Source: Pedobacter panaciterrae (GTDB lineage: Bacteria; Bacteroidota; Bacteroidia; Sphingobacteriales; Sphingobacteriaceae). Taken from it: a stretch of DNA of 64,000 nt. Below, piece by piece: positions 8,652-16,852 of the stretch. The notes under the pieces were generated by a model. It saw nothing but the letters and a program-made list of their open reading frames with translations. It searched no databases and was not told where the DNA came from. Within the stretch, counting starts at the first letter, position 1. Every line of letters starts with the position of its first letter. Both the position numbers and the translations under genes were made by a program. The stretch spans positions 310,001-374,000 of the forward strand of contig NZ_JABMKW010000008.1 in assembly GCF_013204795.1 (NCBI RefSeq), read 5' to 3'.

Positions 8652-9527
8652 ATGAAATTTTCCAGTTTAATACCGGTAGTACTGATAGCAGCTGTGGTAA
8701 CCCAGGGTTGTGTTAGTAACAAAAAGTATAACGATCTCCAATCTAGTTACGATCAATTAAAAGAAAAGACTAAGGATTTGAATCAGAAGTATCAGTCCGG
8801 TCAACAGGAACTCTCTGGAACAACATCACGAGTAAAAAGCTTAGAAGAACAAATTGCCTCAGAAAAAGCAAACTCAGCTTCTTTGCAGGCCGCGCTTGAT
8901 AAATGTTTGAGCTCTACCAGCCAGGGTAATGTAAATATTTCTAAATTGGTTGATGAGATTAATGCCTCAAATAAATACATCCAACACCTCGTAAATACTA
9001 AAAACAAAAGTGATTCACTTAATTTGGTGTTAACCAATAACCTTACACGTTCATTAAGTAGAGAAGAAATGAGAGATGTGGACGTGAAAGTGCTAAAAGG
9101 AGTAGTTTATATCTCTTTGTCGGATAACATGCTTTATAAATCTGGAAGCTACGAAATCTCAGATAAAGCGGGTGAAACACTAAGCAAAATTGCTAAAATC
9201 ATTAAAGATTACCAGGGGTATGATGTATTGATTGAAGGTAATACGGATAACGTACCTATTTCGCAAACAAATATTCGAAACAACTGGGATTTAAGTGCTT
9301 TAAGAGCGTCATCAGTAGTTCAGTCGTTGCAGAATAATTATGGTGTAGAACCGAAACGCTTAACCGCCGGAGGTAGAGGTGAATATAATCCGATTGCAGG
9401 AAACGATACGCCAGATGGCAAAGCAAGAAACAGACGTACACAGATTATTATAACACCTAAATTAGATCAGTTTATGGAGTTAATTGGTAAAGCTCCGGAA
9501 CAAGCTAAAGAACCTGTAAAAGAATAG
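8652..9527 (+). CDS. OmpA-family peptidoglycan-associated lipoprotein with a coiled coil
   Basis: Outer-membrane lipoprotein that tethers to peptidoglycan. The ATG at 8652 is chosen because it gives a proper lipoprotein signal (MKFSSLIPVVLIAAVVTQGC, lipobox cysteine at residue 20). The frame extends upstream to a GTG at 8550, but that codon lies inside the preceding terminator. Residues about 25-110 are rich in heptads (coiled coil with KSLEEQIASEKAN), and residues about 165-275 form the OmpA C-terminal domain (LIEGNTDNVPISQTNIRNNW; LSALRASSVVQSL; GRGEYNPIAGNDTPDGKARN; RRTQIIITP). The predicted product has 291 residues. It stands alone after a terminator. Confidence 0.92.
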   Translation: MKFSSLIPVVLIAAVVTQGCVSNKKYNDLQSSYDQLKEKTKDLNQKYQSGQQELSGTTSRVKSLEEQIASEKANSASLQAALDKCLSSTSQGNVNISKLVDEINASNKYIQHLVNTKNKSDSLNLVLTNNLTRSLSREEMRDVDVKVLKGVVYISLSDNMLYKSGSYEISDKAGETLSKIAKIIKDYQGYDVLIEGNTDNVPISQTNIRNNWDLSALRASSVVQSLQNNYGVEPKRLTAGGRGEYNPIAGNDTPDGKARNRRTQIIITPKLDQFMELIGKAPEQAKEPVKE

Positions 9528-9629
9528 GCAGGAATAGTGTTATCTGATTCGCAAGAGATCGCAAATCAGAATAAAGAAGCATGACTTTACGAGGATAAAT
9601 ATTTTTATTTTTATCTTACGTTATTGTTC

Positions 9630-10661
9630 ATGCTTTTTTTATGCCAAATGATAAACCAAATCAAGTCCTGCAGTGCCGTATCCTGTTTTTTAATCATCTT
9701 TTTGAACATATCTGTTTTGTTTGCACAGCCAACAAAAAAAGAACCCGATGGGAAAATAGAAAAATTAAGTAAAGAATTGGATGCCATCATAAATCATGAT
9801 GCTAAGGTTGAAGTGATTGCCGATGGTTTCGGTTGGGTTGAAGGACCACTATGGATAGAAAGCAAAAGGATGTTGTTGGTTTCAGATGTCTTAAACAATA
9901 CTGTTTACAAATGGACACCCGAAAAAGGTAAGGAGGTTTATCTTGAACACTCAGGCTACACCGGAACTCAGCCCAGAACAGAAGAACTGGGATCGAACGG
10001 GTTAACGCTTAATCACAAAGGACAACTGCTGTTATGCCAACATGGCGACAGGAGAGTAGCGCTCATGAATGCTTCGTTGGATGATCCTAAGGCAGAGTAT
10101 ATTACACTTGCAAATGAATATAAAGGAAAAAAATTCGATAGCCCGAACGATCTGATTGTTAAAAGCAATGGCGATACTTATTTTACAGACCCACCTTATG
10201 GGCTAGAAAAGGGCGTCAATAATCCATCAAAAGCAGCTCCGTATCAGGGAGTATATAAGATTTCTAAAAATGGAGAAGTAACCTTATTAGTAGACTCGAT
10301 TTCAAGGCCAAATGGAATCGCTTTCTTCCCGGGCGAAAAAAGCTTATTAATAGCAAATTCAGATGGTGAAAAGCCCTATTTGTACCTTTATGATCTGAAT
10401 AAAGACGGATTATTGATAAATGGAAGGATTTTTCAAAATGACAGGGGTACTGACGGTATCAAGATTGATAAGCAAGGCAATGTTTTTACAACCGGCCAGG
10501 GCGGAGTTTGGATATACAATAAGAAGGGTACGCTGCTTGGAAAAATAAAGATTGAAGGCAGTACGTCCAATTGTGCCTTTGCAGATAATTATAAAACACT
10601 TTTCATTACTGCCGATAACTATTTATTAAAAGTTGACCTGGCAAAAAAAGCAGGTCAGTAA
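9630..10661 (+). CDS. SMP-30/gluconolactonase-family lactonase, exported
   Basis: Six-bladed beta-propeller of the SMP-30/gluconolactonase family that opens aldonolactones with a divalent metal. Motifs: EVIADGFGWVEGPLWIESKR near residue 70 (the E of VEGP is a metal ligand), GSNGLTLNHKGQLLLCQHGD, FDSPNDLIVKSNGDTYFTDP and RPNGIAFFPGEKSLLIAN. The N-terminus has a hydrophobic export signal ending near LFAQPTKK, so the enzyme should act outside the cytoplasm. I chose ATG 9630; ATG 9648 is also possible and keeps most of the signal. It heads the galactonate genes, and D-galactono-1,4-lactone is a reasonable substrate by context only. Confidence 0.85.
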   Translation: MLFLCQMINQIKSCSAVSCFLIIFLNISVLFAQPTKKEPDGKIEKLSKELDAIINHDAKVEVIADGFGWVEGPLWIESKRMLLVSDVLNNTVYKWTPEKGKEVYLEHSGYTGTQPRTEELGSNGLTLNHKGQLLLCQHGDRRVALMNASLDDPKAEYITLANEYKGKKFDSPNDLIVKSNGDTYFTDPPYGLEKGVNNPSKAAPYQGVYKISKNGEVTLLVDSISRPNGIAFFPGEKSLLIANSDGEKPYLYLYDLNKDGLLINGRIFQNDRGTDGIKIDKQGNVFTTGQGGVWIYNKKGTLLGKIKIEGSTSNCAFADNYKTLFITADNYLLKVDLAKKAGQ

Positions 10662-10671
10662 TTATATTCCT

Positions 10672-11295
10672 ATGTCTACATTATCTCAGATCTTAGAACA
10701 TAAAATTATTGCCATTATTCGCGGTGCAAATCCTGCCGACGTGATAAAAATAGCCGAAGCATTATATGCAGGAGGGATTCGTATACTCGAAATTACAATG
10801 AACTCGGCGCAGCCACTTACTGTTATAAAAGAGCTTATCGATAAATTCGGTAGCAGGATGATCATTGGTGCAGGTACTGTTCTTGATGTTGACTCGGCAA
10901 AAAAGGCTGTTGCCGCAGGAGCAAGCTTTATCCTTTCTCCAATAGTGGATATAGAGGTGATTAAAATAGCAAAAAGCCTTGGTGTAGTGAATATTCCGGG
11001 TGCATATACGGCTACTGAAATCTACTATGCTTATAAAAATGGAGCCGACATTGTGAAAGTATTTCCGGCAACTTCTCCTTCTTATTTAAAAGACATTGCA
11101 GGGCCATTACCTCAAATCCCGCTATTGCCCACAGGAGGTGTCACGCTCGAAAACATTAAAGACTTTAAAAATGCTGGTGCTGTTGGATTTGGAATTGGCA
11201 GTGCACTGGTTAATACCAAACAAGAAGTTACACCAGAATATCTTTCCAAACTTACTGCTAAAGCTCAAGCCTTTGTTCAGGCAGTTAATTTATAA
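10672..11295 (+). CDS. dgoA: 2-dehydro-3-deoxy-6-phosphogalactonate (KDPG/KDPGal) aldolase
   Basis: Class I aldolase that splits 2-dehydro-3-deoxy-6-phosphogalactonate into pyruvate and glyceraldehyde 3-phosphate. The start at ATG 10672 gives a 207-residue protein beginning MSTLSQILEHKIIAIIRGAN. The conserved residues are present: Arg in IIR (residue 17), Glu40 in ILEITMNS, and the Schiff-base Lys129 in ADIVKVFPA. LLPTGGV and GFGIGSALV bind phosphate. The family also covers the Entner-Doudoroff enzyme Eda. I prefer the galactonate role because the dehydratase and kinase of that pathway lie next door. It starts 10 bases after the lactonase gene and is co-transcribed. Confidence 0.88.
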   Translation: MSTLSQILEHKIIAIIRGANPADVIKIAEALYAGGIRILEITMNSAQPLTVIKELIDKFGSRMIIGAGTVLDVDSAKKAVAAGASFILSPIVDIEVIKIAKSLGVVNIPGAYTATEIYYAYKNGADIVKVFPATSPSYLKDIAGPLPQIPLLPTGGVTLENIKDFKNAGAVGFGIGSALVNTKQEVTPEYLSKLTAKAQAFVQAVNL

Positions 11296-11307
11296 AAATA
11301 TCCCAAC

Positions 11308-12456
11308 ATGAAAATTAGAAACTACGAATTGTTCCAGGTGCCACCAAGATGGCTGTTTTTAAAGATTGAAACTGATGAGGGGATTGTGGGATGGGGTGAA
11401 CCTGTTATTGAAGGAAAAGCGGCAACAGTAAAAGCTGCGGTTGAAGAATTAATGGAATATCTTATAGGTAAGGATCCTATGAATATTGAAGATCATTGGA
11501 ATGTGATGTACAGGGCAGGTTTTTATCGTGGTGGCCCAATTCTGATGAGTGCGATAGCAGGTATAGACCAGGCACTTTGGGATATTAAAGGAAAGTTTTT
11601 TAATGCTCCGGTTCATCAGTTATTAGGTGGAAAAGCCAGGGATAAGATGAAGGTATATTCATGGATTGGCGGAGATCGGCCGGCTGATGTAGGACTGGCC
11701 GCAAAGAAAATGGCTGAGCAAGGTTTTTTAGCAGTAAAAATGAATGCTACTGAGGAACTTCAGTATGTAGATAGTTATGATAAAATTGATGAGGCCATAA
11801 AACGTATAGCTGCGGTAAGAGAGGCAGTTGGACCTGCATTCGGAATTGGAATAGATTTTCATGGCCGTGTGCATAAGCCTATGGCTAAAATTCTGGCGCA
11901 GGAGCTGGAACAATACCGTCCAATGTTTATTGAAGAACCGGTATTGCCCGAAAATAATGAAGACCTTAGGGAGATAGCCAATCATGTTTCTATTCCTATT
12001 GCTACAGGTGAAAGGATGTTTTCGAAGTGGCAGTTTAAAACGCTGCTGAAGGAAGGATATGTTGATATTATTCAACCTGATGTTTCCCATGCCGGGGGAA
12101 TAACGGAGTGTAAAAAGATAATCTCTATGGCAGAGGCTTTTGATGTTGCGGCTGCACCACATTGTCCGTTAGGGCCGATTGCTCTGGCGGCATGTCTGCA
12201 GGTGGATGCAACTTGTCATAATGCCTTTATTCAGGAGCAAAGTTTAGGAATACATTATAATCAGGGAAGTGACCTGCTGGATTATTTAACCGATAAAACT
12301 GTTTTTGAGTATGAAAATGGATATGTGAAAATTCCGGATAAGCCTGGGTTAGGAATTGAAATTAATGAAGAGCATGTAAGAAAAATGGCCGCGATTGGGC
12401 ATAACTGGAGGAATCCTGTTTGGAGACATGAGGATGGCAGTGTTGCTGAATGGTAA
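11308..12456 (+). CDS. dgoD: D-galactonate dehydratase
   Basis: Enolase-superfamily enzyme that converts D-galactonate to 2-dehydro-3-deoxygalactonate. It has the same length (382 residues) as the E. coli enzyme and the family signature residues at the same positions: Asp183 and His185 ([14 protein letters not shown]), Glu209 (FIEEPVLPE), Glu235 ([10 protein letters not shown]) and His285 ([14 protein letters not shown]). The C-terminus [14 protein letters not shown] is also characteristic. This level of agreement makes it the best-supported function in the operon. It lies 12 bases after the aldolase and 10 bases before the transporter. Confidence 0.97.
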   Translation: MKIRNYELFQVPPRWLFLKIETDEGIVGWGEPVIEGKAATVKAAVEELMEYLIGKDPMNIEDHWNVMYRAGFYRGGPILMSAIAGIDQALWDIKGKFFNAPVHQLLGGKARDKMKVYSWIGGDRPADVGLAAKKMAEQGFLAVKMNATEELQYVDSYDKIDEAIKRIAAVREAVGPAFGIGIDFHGRVHKPMAKILAQELEQYRPMFIEEPVLPENNEDLREIANHVSIPIATGERMFSKWQFKTLLKEGYVDIIQPDVSHAGGITECKKIISMAEAFDVAAAPHCPLGPIALAACLQVDATCHNAFIQEQSLGIHYNQGSDLLDYLTDKTVFEYENGYVKIPDKPGLGIEINEEHVRKMAAIGHNWRNPVWRHEDGSVAEW

Positions 12457-12466
12457 ATTATAGAAT

Positions 12467-13750
12467 ATGAAGCCAACGAAAATTCGCTATCAGATTCTTT
12501 TTTTGATTTTTGTTAATGTAGTTATCAATTACATGGACAGGAGCAATCTGGCAGTTGCAGCCTCTGATATTGGTAAAGAGTTTAAATTCTCGTCTGTGCA
12601 GATGGGACTGATCTTTTCTGCTTTCAGCTGGACATATCTGTTGTTTCAGATTCCAGGTGGGATATTGGTGAACCGCTTTAGTCCACGTATTCTATATGCG
12701 GTTAGTCTCATCACCTGGTCATTTGCCACCATTGTACAAGGTTTTGCCAAAGGGTTTATTACGCTATTTGGCCTTAGAATGGCAACCGGAGCATTTGAGG
12801 CCCCTGCATTTCCAATTAATAACAGGGTGGTGAGTAATTGGTTTCCTGATAATGAAAGGGCGTCGGCAATTGCAGTTTATACTTCGGGCCAGTTTCTGGG
12901 GTTGGCTTTTTTAATGCCGGTACTTTCGAAAATTCAATTTTATGTGGGTTGGAAGGGTTTATTTGTGGTAACCGGTTTAATAGGTGTGTTATGGGGAGTT
13001 GTATGGTATGTTTTTTACCGTGATCCTTTAAAACATTCGAAAGTAAATGAAGCAGAGCTTAAACTCATAGAGAGCGGAGGAGGGTTAATGGATGGAAAAT
13101 CTATTGCCGACGCAGATTCAAAAAAGAAGTTTAAGTGGGCTGATTTGAAAGAAGTATTGTCGCACCGAAAATTATGGGGGATATATATAGGTCAGTTTGC
13201 GGTCAATTCCACTTTGTGGTTTTTCCTTACCTGGTTTCCAAAGTATCTGGTTGATTACAGGGGGTTGGATTTTATCAAATCTGGATACTGGGCATCCATA
13301 CCTTACCTTGCAGCATTTGCTGGTGTGCTTTGCTCTGGGTTTTTATCTGATTATTTAATAAAAAAAGGAGTATCTGCCGCAAAAGCACGTAAGAGACCAA
13401 TCATTATTGGGCTTTTAATTTCCGTATTTATTCTGGGAGCTAATTTTGTTGATACACCTGGGCTAATCATTTTCTTTATGGCTTTATCCTTTTTTGGAGT
13501 GGGCTTTGCATCGATTACCTGGATCTTTGTTTCCAGCCTTGCGCCAAAGCACCTTATTAACATAACGGGTGGGGTATTCAATTTTATAGGGCAGCTTTCG
13601 GGGATAGTCGTACCAATTGTTATCGGGTTTCTGGCCAGCGGCGGGAATTTTGCCCCGGCATTGATCTTTATCGCAGTTTTAGGGTTTATGGGGGCATGCT
13701 CATACATCTTTCTGGTTGGGAACGTGGAACGTATTAAAACGAAGAATTAA
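12467..13750 (+). CDS. dgoT: MFS transporter, anion:cation symporter family, probable D-galactonate permease
   Basis: Twelve-span major facilitator protein of 427 residues. The start (RYQILFLIFVNVVINYMDRS, then NLAVAASDIGKEF) carries the INYxDR motif of the hexonate/hexuronate symporters DgoT, ExuT and GudP. LRMATGAFEAPAFPINNRVV and NWFPDNERASAIAVYTSGQF are also typical, and a cytoplasmic loop lies near residue 200. It is placed between the dehydratase and kinase genes, and its stop overlaps the kinase start (TAATG), so translation is coupled. A proton symport of galactonate is inferred from family and neighbours. Glucarate or another sugar acid cannot be excluded. Confidence 0.88.
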   Translation: MKPTKIRYQILFLIFVNVVINYMDRSNLAVAASDIGKEFKFSSVQMGLIFSAFSWTYLLFQIPGGILVNRFSPRILYAVSLITWSFATIVQGFAKGFITLFGLRMATGAFEAPAFPINNRVVSNWFPDNERASAIAVYTSGQFLGLAFLMPVLSKIQFYVGWKGLFVVTGLIGVLWGVVWYVFYRDPLKHSKVNEAELKLIESGGGLMDGKSIADADSKKKFKWADLKEVLSHRKLWGIYIGQFAVNSTLWFFLTWFPKYLVDYRGLDFIKSGYWASIPYLAAFAGVLCSGFLSDYLIKKGVSAAKARKRPIIIGLLISVFILGANFVDTPGLIIFFMALSFFGVGFASITWIFVSSLAPKHLINITGGVFNFIGQLSGIVVPIVIGFLASGGNFAPALIFIAVLGFMGACSYIFLVGNVERIKTKN

Positions 13751-14712
13751 TGGATCATTTTTTTAGCTGTGATTGGGGGACAAGTTCCTTCAGACTTCGT
13801 TTGATTCAGGCGAAAAATCTTGCCGTTGTTGCTGAAACAAAGAGTAGCCGTGGAATTTCGGATACTTATAAACTTTGGCAGGAAAAGGGAGGAACTGTTT
13901 TGTCGCGGGCAGATTTTTATGCATCTATCGTAAAAGATGAAATCAGATCATTGCAGCAGAATTTAAATATGGTAACTGACGGTATCCCTGTCCTGTTTTC
14001 GGGGATGGCCTCGTCTACCATTGGAATGGTGGACTTGCCTTATAAGAAATTGCCATTTAATCTTGACGGTTCAGATCTGAAAACAGAGTTTATGGCTGAT
14101 AGTACGGGAGCTAACCCGTTTGTAATTATATCTGGAGCCATGGCTGATTGTGATGTAATGCGTGGCGAGGAAACTAAAATTGTGGGCTGCGATACGCTTT
14201 TGGATAATAAAGATCAGGAGCAATTGTTAATTCTGCCGGGTACACACCCTAAGCATATTGTGATAAAAAATAGCCAGGCGGTAAGCTTTAAGACCTATAT
14301 GACGGGTGAATTTTTTAATCTTCTATCTGTGAATAGCATATTATCGGCTTCGGTAGAGGAAGGAGGAGATTTTGGTGATCCTCAAAATCAGGAGCGCTTT
14401 AAGGAAGGGGTTAAGGCAAGTAGGCACTCAAATCTCTTACATGCCAGTTTTATGGTGAGAACCAATGAGGTGCTTAAAAACATTCCTTCTCAGCAAAACT
14501 TACACTATTTAAGCGGCTTACTGATTGGTACGGAGCTGGGTGGATTAAAACCAGAAATACCAATTTATTTGGTAGGCGGGGCAGTACATGCTTCTTTGTA
14601 TAAATTGGCTTGTGATGAACTTGGTTTAAGGATTAATAAGGAAATTGATGCAGATCTGGCCCTTATTAAGGGACAGCTGGTCATCTTTTCGAGATTTATT
14701 AATTTATATTAA
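13750..14712 (+). CDS. dgoK: 2-dehydro-3-deoxygalactonokinase
   Basis: ATP-dependent kinase that phosphorylates 2-dehydro-3-deoxygalactonate at C6 to give the substrate of the aldolase. The 320-residue protein begins with the phosphate-1 motif FSCDWGTSSFRLRLIQ, as in DgoK of the ASKHA fold. GDFGDPQNQERFKEGVKASR and the C-terminal YLVGGAVHASLYKLACDELG (adenosine loop) are also recognisable. It overlaps the transporter gene by one base. A strong terminator directly follows, so it is the last gene of the galactonate operon. Confidence 0.9.
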   Translation: MDHFFSCDWGTSSFRLRLIQAKNLAVVAETKSSRGISDTYKLWQEKGGTVLSRADFYASIVKDEIRSLQQNLNMVTDGIPVLFSGMASSTIGMVDLPYKKLPFNLDGSDLKTEFMADSTGANPFVIISGAMADCDVMRGEETKIVGCDTLLDNKDQEQLLILPGTHPKHIVIKNSQAVSFKTYMTGEFFNLLSVNSILSASVEEGGDFGDPQNQERFKEGVKASRHSNLLHASFMVRTNEVLKNIPSQQNLHYLSGLLIGTELGGLKPEIPIYLVGGAVHASLYKLACDELGLRINKEIDADLALIKGQLVIFSRFINLY

Positions 14713-14748
14713 AAAATGCCTGATGAAAGTCTTCATCAGGCATTTTTT
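14711..14748 (+). terminator. Strong bidirectional terminator after dgoK
   Basis: Perfect inverted repeat with arms AAAAAATGCCTGATGAA (14711-14727) and TTCATCAGGCATTTTTT (14732-14748) around a 4-base loop. The A run before and the T run after allow it to work on both strands. It separates dgoK from the convergent VOC-protein gene whose stop lies at 14772. Confidence 0.93.
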
Positions 14749-14771
14749 CTAACTACCGCATTAAGATCTCT

Positions 14772-15200
14772 TTATTTTTGGCCTTGTTCAAAATTCACCA
14801 GCCATTGGACTCCGAATTTGTCTTTAAAACTTCCAAAATAAGCACCCCAGAAAGTATCTTCAAGGGGCATTTCAACGGTTCCACCTGCTGATAGTCCGTT
14901 AAAAAGATGTTCTGTCTCTTCTCTGCTTACAGGATGAAGTGATATTTGCACATTGTTTCCTGCATTTAAAATATGTCCGCATGAAGGCAGGATATCTGAT
15001 GCCATTAGTGTAGTATGCTCGTTAATTGGTAATGCAATGTGCATTATTCCATTTTTTTCATTTTCAGGAAGCTGTGAAGATTCTGGTGCTTCCGTCATTC
15101 TGTGGACAGCACTAAATTCACCACCAAAAACAGATTTGTAAAAATTAAAAGCTTCTTCGGCTTTGCCGTCGAAGTTTAAGTAAGGATTCATTTTTGCCAT
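14772..15200 (-). CDS. PhnB-like VOC-superfamily (glyoxalase fold) protein
   Basis: Member of the PhnB/DUF1338-like branch of the vicinal oxygen chelate superfamily, 142 residues. Typical starts MNPYLNFDGKAEEAFNFYKS and FGGEFSAVHRMTEAPESSQL, the central MHIALPINEHTTLMASDILP, and the end FKDKFGVQWLVNFEQ are all seen. Many genomes carry such genes under the name 3-demethylubiquinone-9 3-methyltransferase, which is not supported by biochemistry here. It converges on dgoK across a bidirectional terminator. The substrate is unknown. Confidence 0.85.
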   Translation of the reverse strand: MAKMNPYLNFDGKAEEAFNFYKSVFGGEFSAVHRMTEAPESSQLPENEKNGIMHIALPINEHTTLMASDILPSCGHILNAGNNVQISLHPVSREETEHLFNGLSAGGTVEMPLEDTFWGAYFGSFKDKFGVQWLVNFEQGQK

Positions 15201-15353
15201 GTTTTTCTGAGTTATGTAAGTTTAAAAATTGTTGTTAAACAAATTTATAGAATACTCATGGGTGCAGAGAGGTGCGAAAAGGTCAATTTTAGGGGCTGTT
15301 TGCGACAAGTTTTTCTCTTTATATTGATTAGCCTTAAAATAACATTTTAGAAC

Positions 15354-15361
15354 TACCTTTG
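15354..15361 (+). promoter_or_regulatory. Probable -7 promoter element (TACCTTTG)
   Basis: An exact match to the Bacteroidota TAnnTTTG element lies 24 bases before the ATG of the 60-residue gene at 15385. I see no good TTG element at the usual distance, so support is partial. Confidence 0.45.
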
Positions 15362-15384
15362 GTTCTTAATTTCGCATTGCTGTC

Positions 15385-15567
15385 ATGATTAGATTAAATA
15401 ACGAAACACCATCGAGTGTATTACAAGATGTAAAAATTGGTAATCTGGTTACCGATACATTTAGTAAAACCGGCTTGGTTGAGAAAATAGAAATTACTGA
15501 TGATGGCCTATACCGGATTTACAAGTTTATTCTTGTAACAGGAAGAAGCATTACCGTAAAGAAGTAA
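15385..15567 (+). CDS. Small hypothetical protein (60 residues)
   Basis: I do not recognise a named family. The product is compact and mixed polar/hydrophobic with beta-strand-like stretches (DVKIGNLVTDTFSKTGLVEK; YRIYKFILVTGRSITVKK), no signal peptide and no cysteine. A TAnnTTTG element 24 bases upstream, an ATG start and ordinary codon use support a real gene. It converges on the HAD phosphatase gene, with only 3 bases between the two stop codons. It might be a small SH3-like or KOW-like fold, but that is only an impression. Confidence 0.6.
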   Translation: MIRLNNETPSSVLQDVKIGNLVTDTFSKTGLVEKIEITDDGLYRIYKFILVTGRSITVKK

Positions 15568-15570
15568 ATT

Positions 15571-16233
15571 CTATTTGTCAATTAGCCGACTTATGGTATC
15601 ATAAGACAGGTTCTTATAGTCGTCGATATATAAGTTGCAAGGAGGAAGTTCTTCTTTGGTATGAGAGGTAAGTACACCAACTACTTTCATGCCTGCATTT
15701 AATCCGGCCGAGACACCAGAAAAAGAATCCTCAAACACGATACATTGATCAGGTGACACGCCAAGATTTTTGGCCGAAGTAAGGTAAACCTCAGGATCAG
15801 GTTTATGTTTTTTCACATCTTCGCTGGCCATTACAGACCCTAATATTTCTCTAATGGGCACTTTGTTGAGTATCAGTTCCAAATTGGCATATGGAGCCGA
15901 AGTAGCTACACCTAATTTTGCACCATTGTTTTTTAGGTTATTTATAAACTCAACTAAACCTGAAATTGGTTCTACATTGGGTTCATATATTTTTCTGAAA
16001 AGACCTTCTTTTTCCTGTTCTAATTGCAGAAGTTCTTCGCCTTCAATTTTTCTTTTTAAGAAGTGGCTGAGGATATAGCTATTCGATTTGCCAAACATGT
16101 GTTGCGCGAACTCTTCATCTGTAGGAGCTAAGTTTCTTGTCGAAAAAAACTCACGGAAGGCGAGGGAATGGTAAGGATTGGTATGGCAGATCACACCGTC
16201 CATGTCAAAAATGACAGCAATTTCTTTATTCAT
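15571..16233 (-). CDS. HAD-superfamily phosphatase / beta-phosphoglucomutase-like hydrolase
   Basis: Cytoplasmic haloacid-dehalogenase-fold enzyme of 220 residues. Motif I is VIFDMDGVICHTN with nucleophile Asp10 and Asp12, motif II is GVATSAPYANLELI (Thr/Ser), motif III Lys lies in VMASEDVKKHKPDPEVYL, and motif IV is IVFEDSFSGVSAGLNAGM. A helical cap (about residues 17-85) places it with beta-phosphoglucomutase and sugar phosphatases of subclass I. The exact sugar phosphate is unknown. It lies downstream of a stem-loop that separates it from the Spy-like gene on the same strand. Confidence 0.88.
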   Translation of the reverse strand: MNKEIAVIFDMDGVICHTNPYHSLAFREFFSTRNLAPTDEEFAQHMFGKSNSYILSHFLKRKIEGEELLQLEQEKEGLFRKIYEPNVEPISGLVEFINNLKNNGAKLGVATSAPYANLELILNKVPIREILGSVMASEDVKKHKPDPEVYLTSAKNLGVSPDQCIVFEDSFSGVSAGLNAGMKVVGVLTSHTKEELPPCNLYIDDYKNLSYDTISRLIDK

Positions 16234-16279
16234 GAAACAAAGTTAAGAATTTTAAAAGAGCATACCGTTCTTAAAGCTA

Positions 16280-16309
16280 CCGTCATCTCAACGACAGGAG
16301 AGATGACGG
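16280..16309. repeat. Palindromic element (CCGTCATCTC / GAGATGACGG)
   Basis: Inverted repeat with 10-bp arms (16280-16289 and 16300-16309) and a 10-base loop, located between two minus-strand genes. No T run follows on the minus strand, so termination is possible but weak. The outer CGTCAT..ATGACG resembles the palindrome at 19455-19483, which suggests one family of short interspersed palindromes. Confidence 0.6.
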
Positions 16310-16347
16310 CGGGTATTATAACATGAAGTCAGCAAGTGGTGTAGTTA

Positions 16348-16731
16348 TTATTCAGCTTTTTTTGGAGCATCTTTTTTGTTTGCTTTCTTCTCGCTTTTCT
16401 TTTCTGCTTTAAACTCTTTGTAAGCTTTGCGCTGAGTGTCGTTCAAGACTGCGTTTATTTTGTTATCTCTTTCATCTTTAGCGGCTTTAATAGCAGCTTT
16501 GTCTTTCTTTTCGCCTTTAGGATTGCTATCCTTTACTTTTTTAAAGCTTTCAAGGTTTATTGCCTCAATTTTCGACTTTTGATCGGCTGTTAGTGATAGC
16601 TTTTTAGTCAACTCCTCCGTTGCATGCTGAGCCTTTTGTTCAGGAGTTTTTTTTACCTTTTTATCACTTTGTGCAAATGCCATAGTACCCATACTAATGA
16701 ATAATATCGCTGTGAAGATTAATCTTTTCAT
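16348..16731 (-). CDS. Small exported Lys-rich protein, Spy/CpxP-like LTxxQ type
   Basis: Predicted periplasmic protein of 127 residues. The ATG at 16731 gives a clean signal peptide (MKRLIFTAILFISMGTMAFA, cleavage before QSDKKV). The mature part is helical and very rich in Lys and Glu. It contains LTKKLSLTADQKSKIEAINL and INAVLNDTQRKAYKEFKAEK, two LTxxQ-like turns as in Spy/CpxP-type periplasmic proteins. The C-terminal tail is almost all Lys, Ala, Glu and Asp. The role may be periplasmic chaperone-like; this rests on motif similarity only. Confidence 0.75.
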   Translation of the reverse strand: MKRLIFTAILFISMGTMAFAQSDKKVKKTPEQKAQHATEELTKKLSLTADQKSKIEAINLESFKKVKDSNPKGEKKDKAAIKAAKDERDNKINAVLNDTQRKAYKEFKAEKKSEKKANKKDAPKKAE

Positions 16732-16852
16732 ATACAATTTTTGTTATTCTAGAGTTATAGAGGGATAAAGATAGGAATGGTTTAATCAATAAAAGTAATT
16801 TGGTGTGTTTATTGCTATGAAGGAGTTTTAAAAGATTTTATATATTAAATAC

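Noticed and set aside
9544..9569. Stem CTGATTCGC / GCAAATCAG after the OmpA gene as terminator
   Set aside because: One mismatch in nine pairs, an 8-base loop and no T tract; too weak to call.
11728..12162. 144-codon open frame on the minus strand inside dgoD
   Set aside because: Lies wholly antisense to a gene with fully conserved catalytic residues; its composition looks like a codon shadow.
13351..13707. 118-codon open frame on the minus strand inside the MFS transporter gene
   Set aside because: Antisense shadow of a well-supported transporter; no signal, family or promoter seen.
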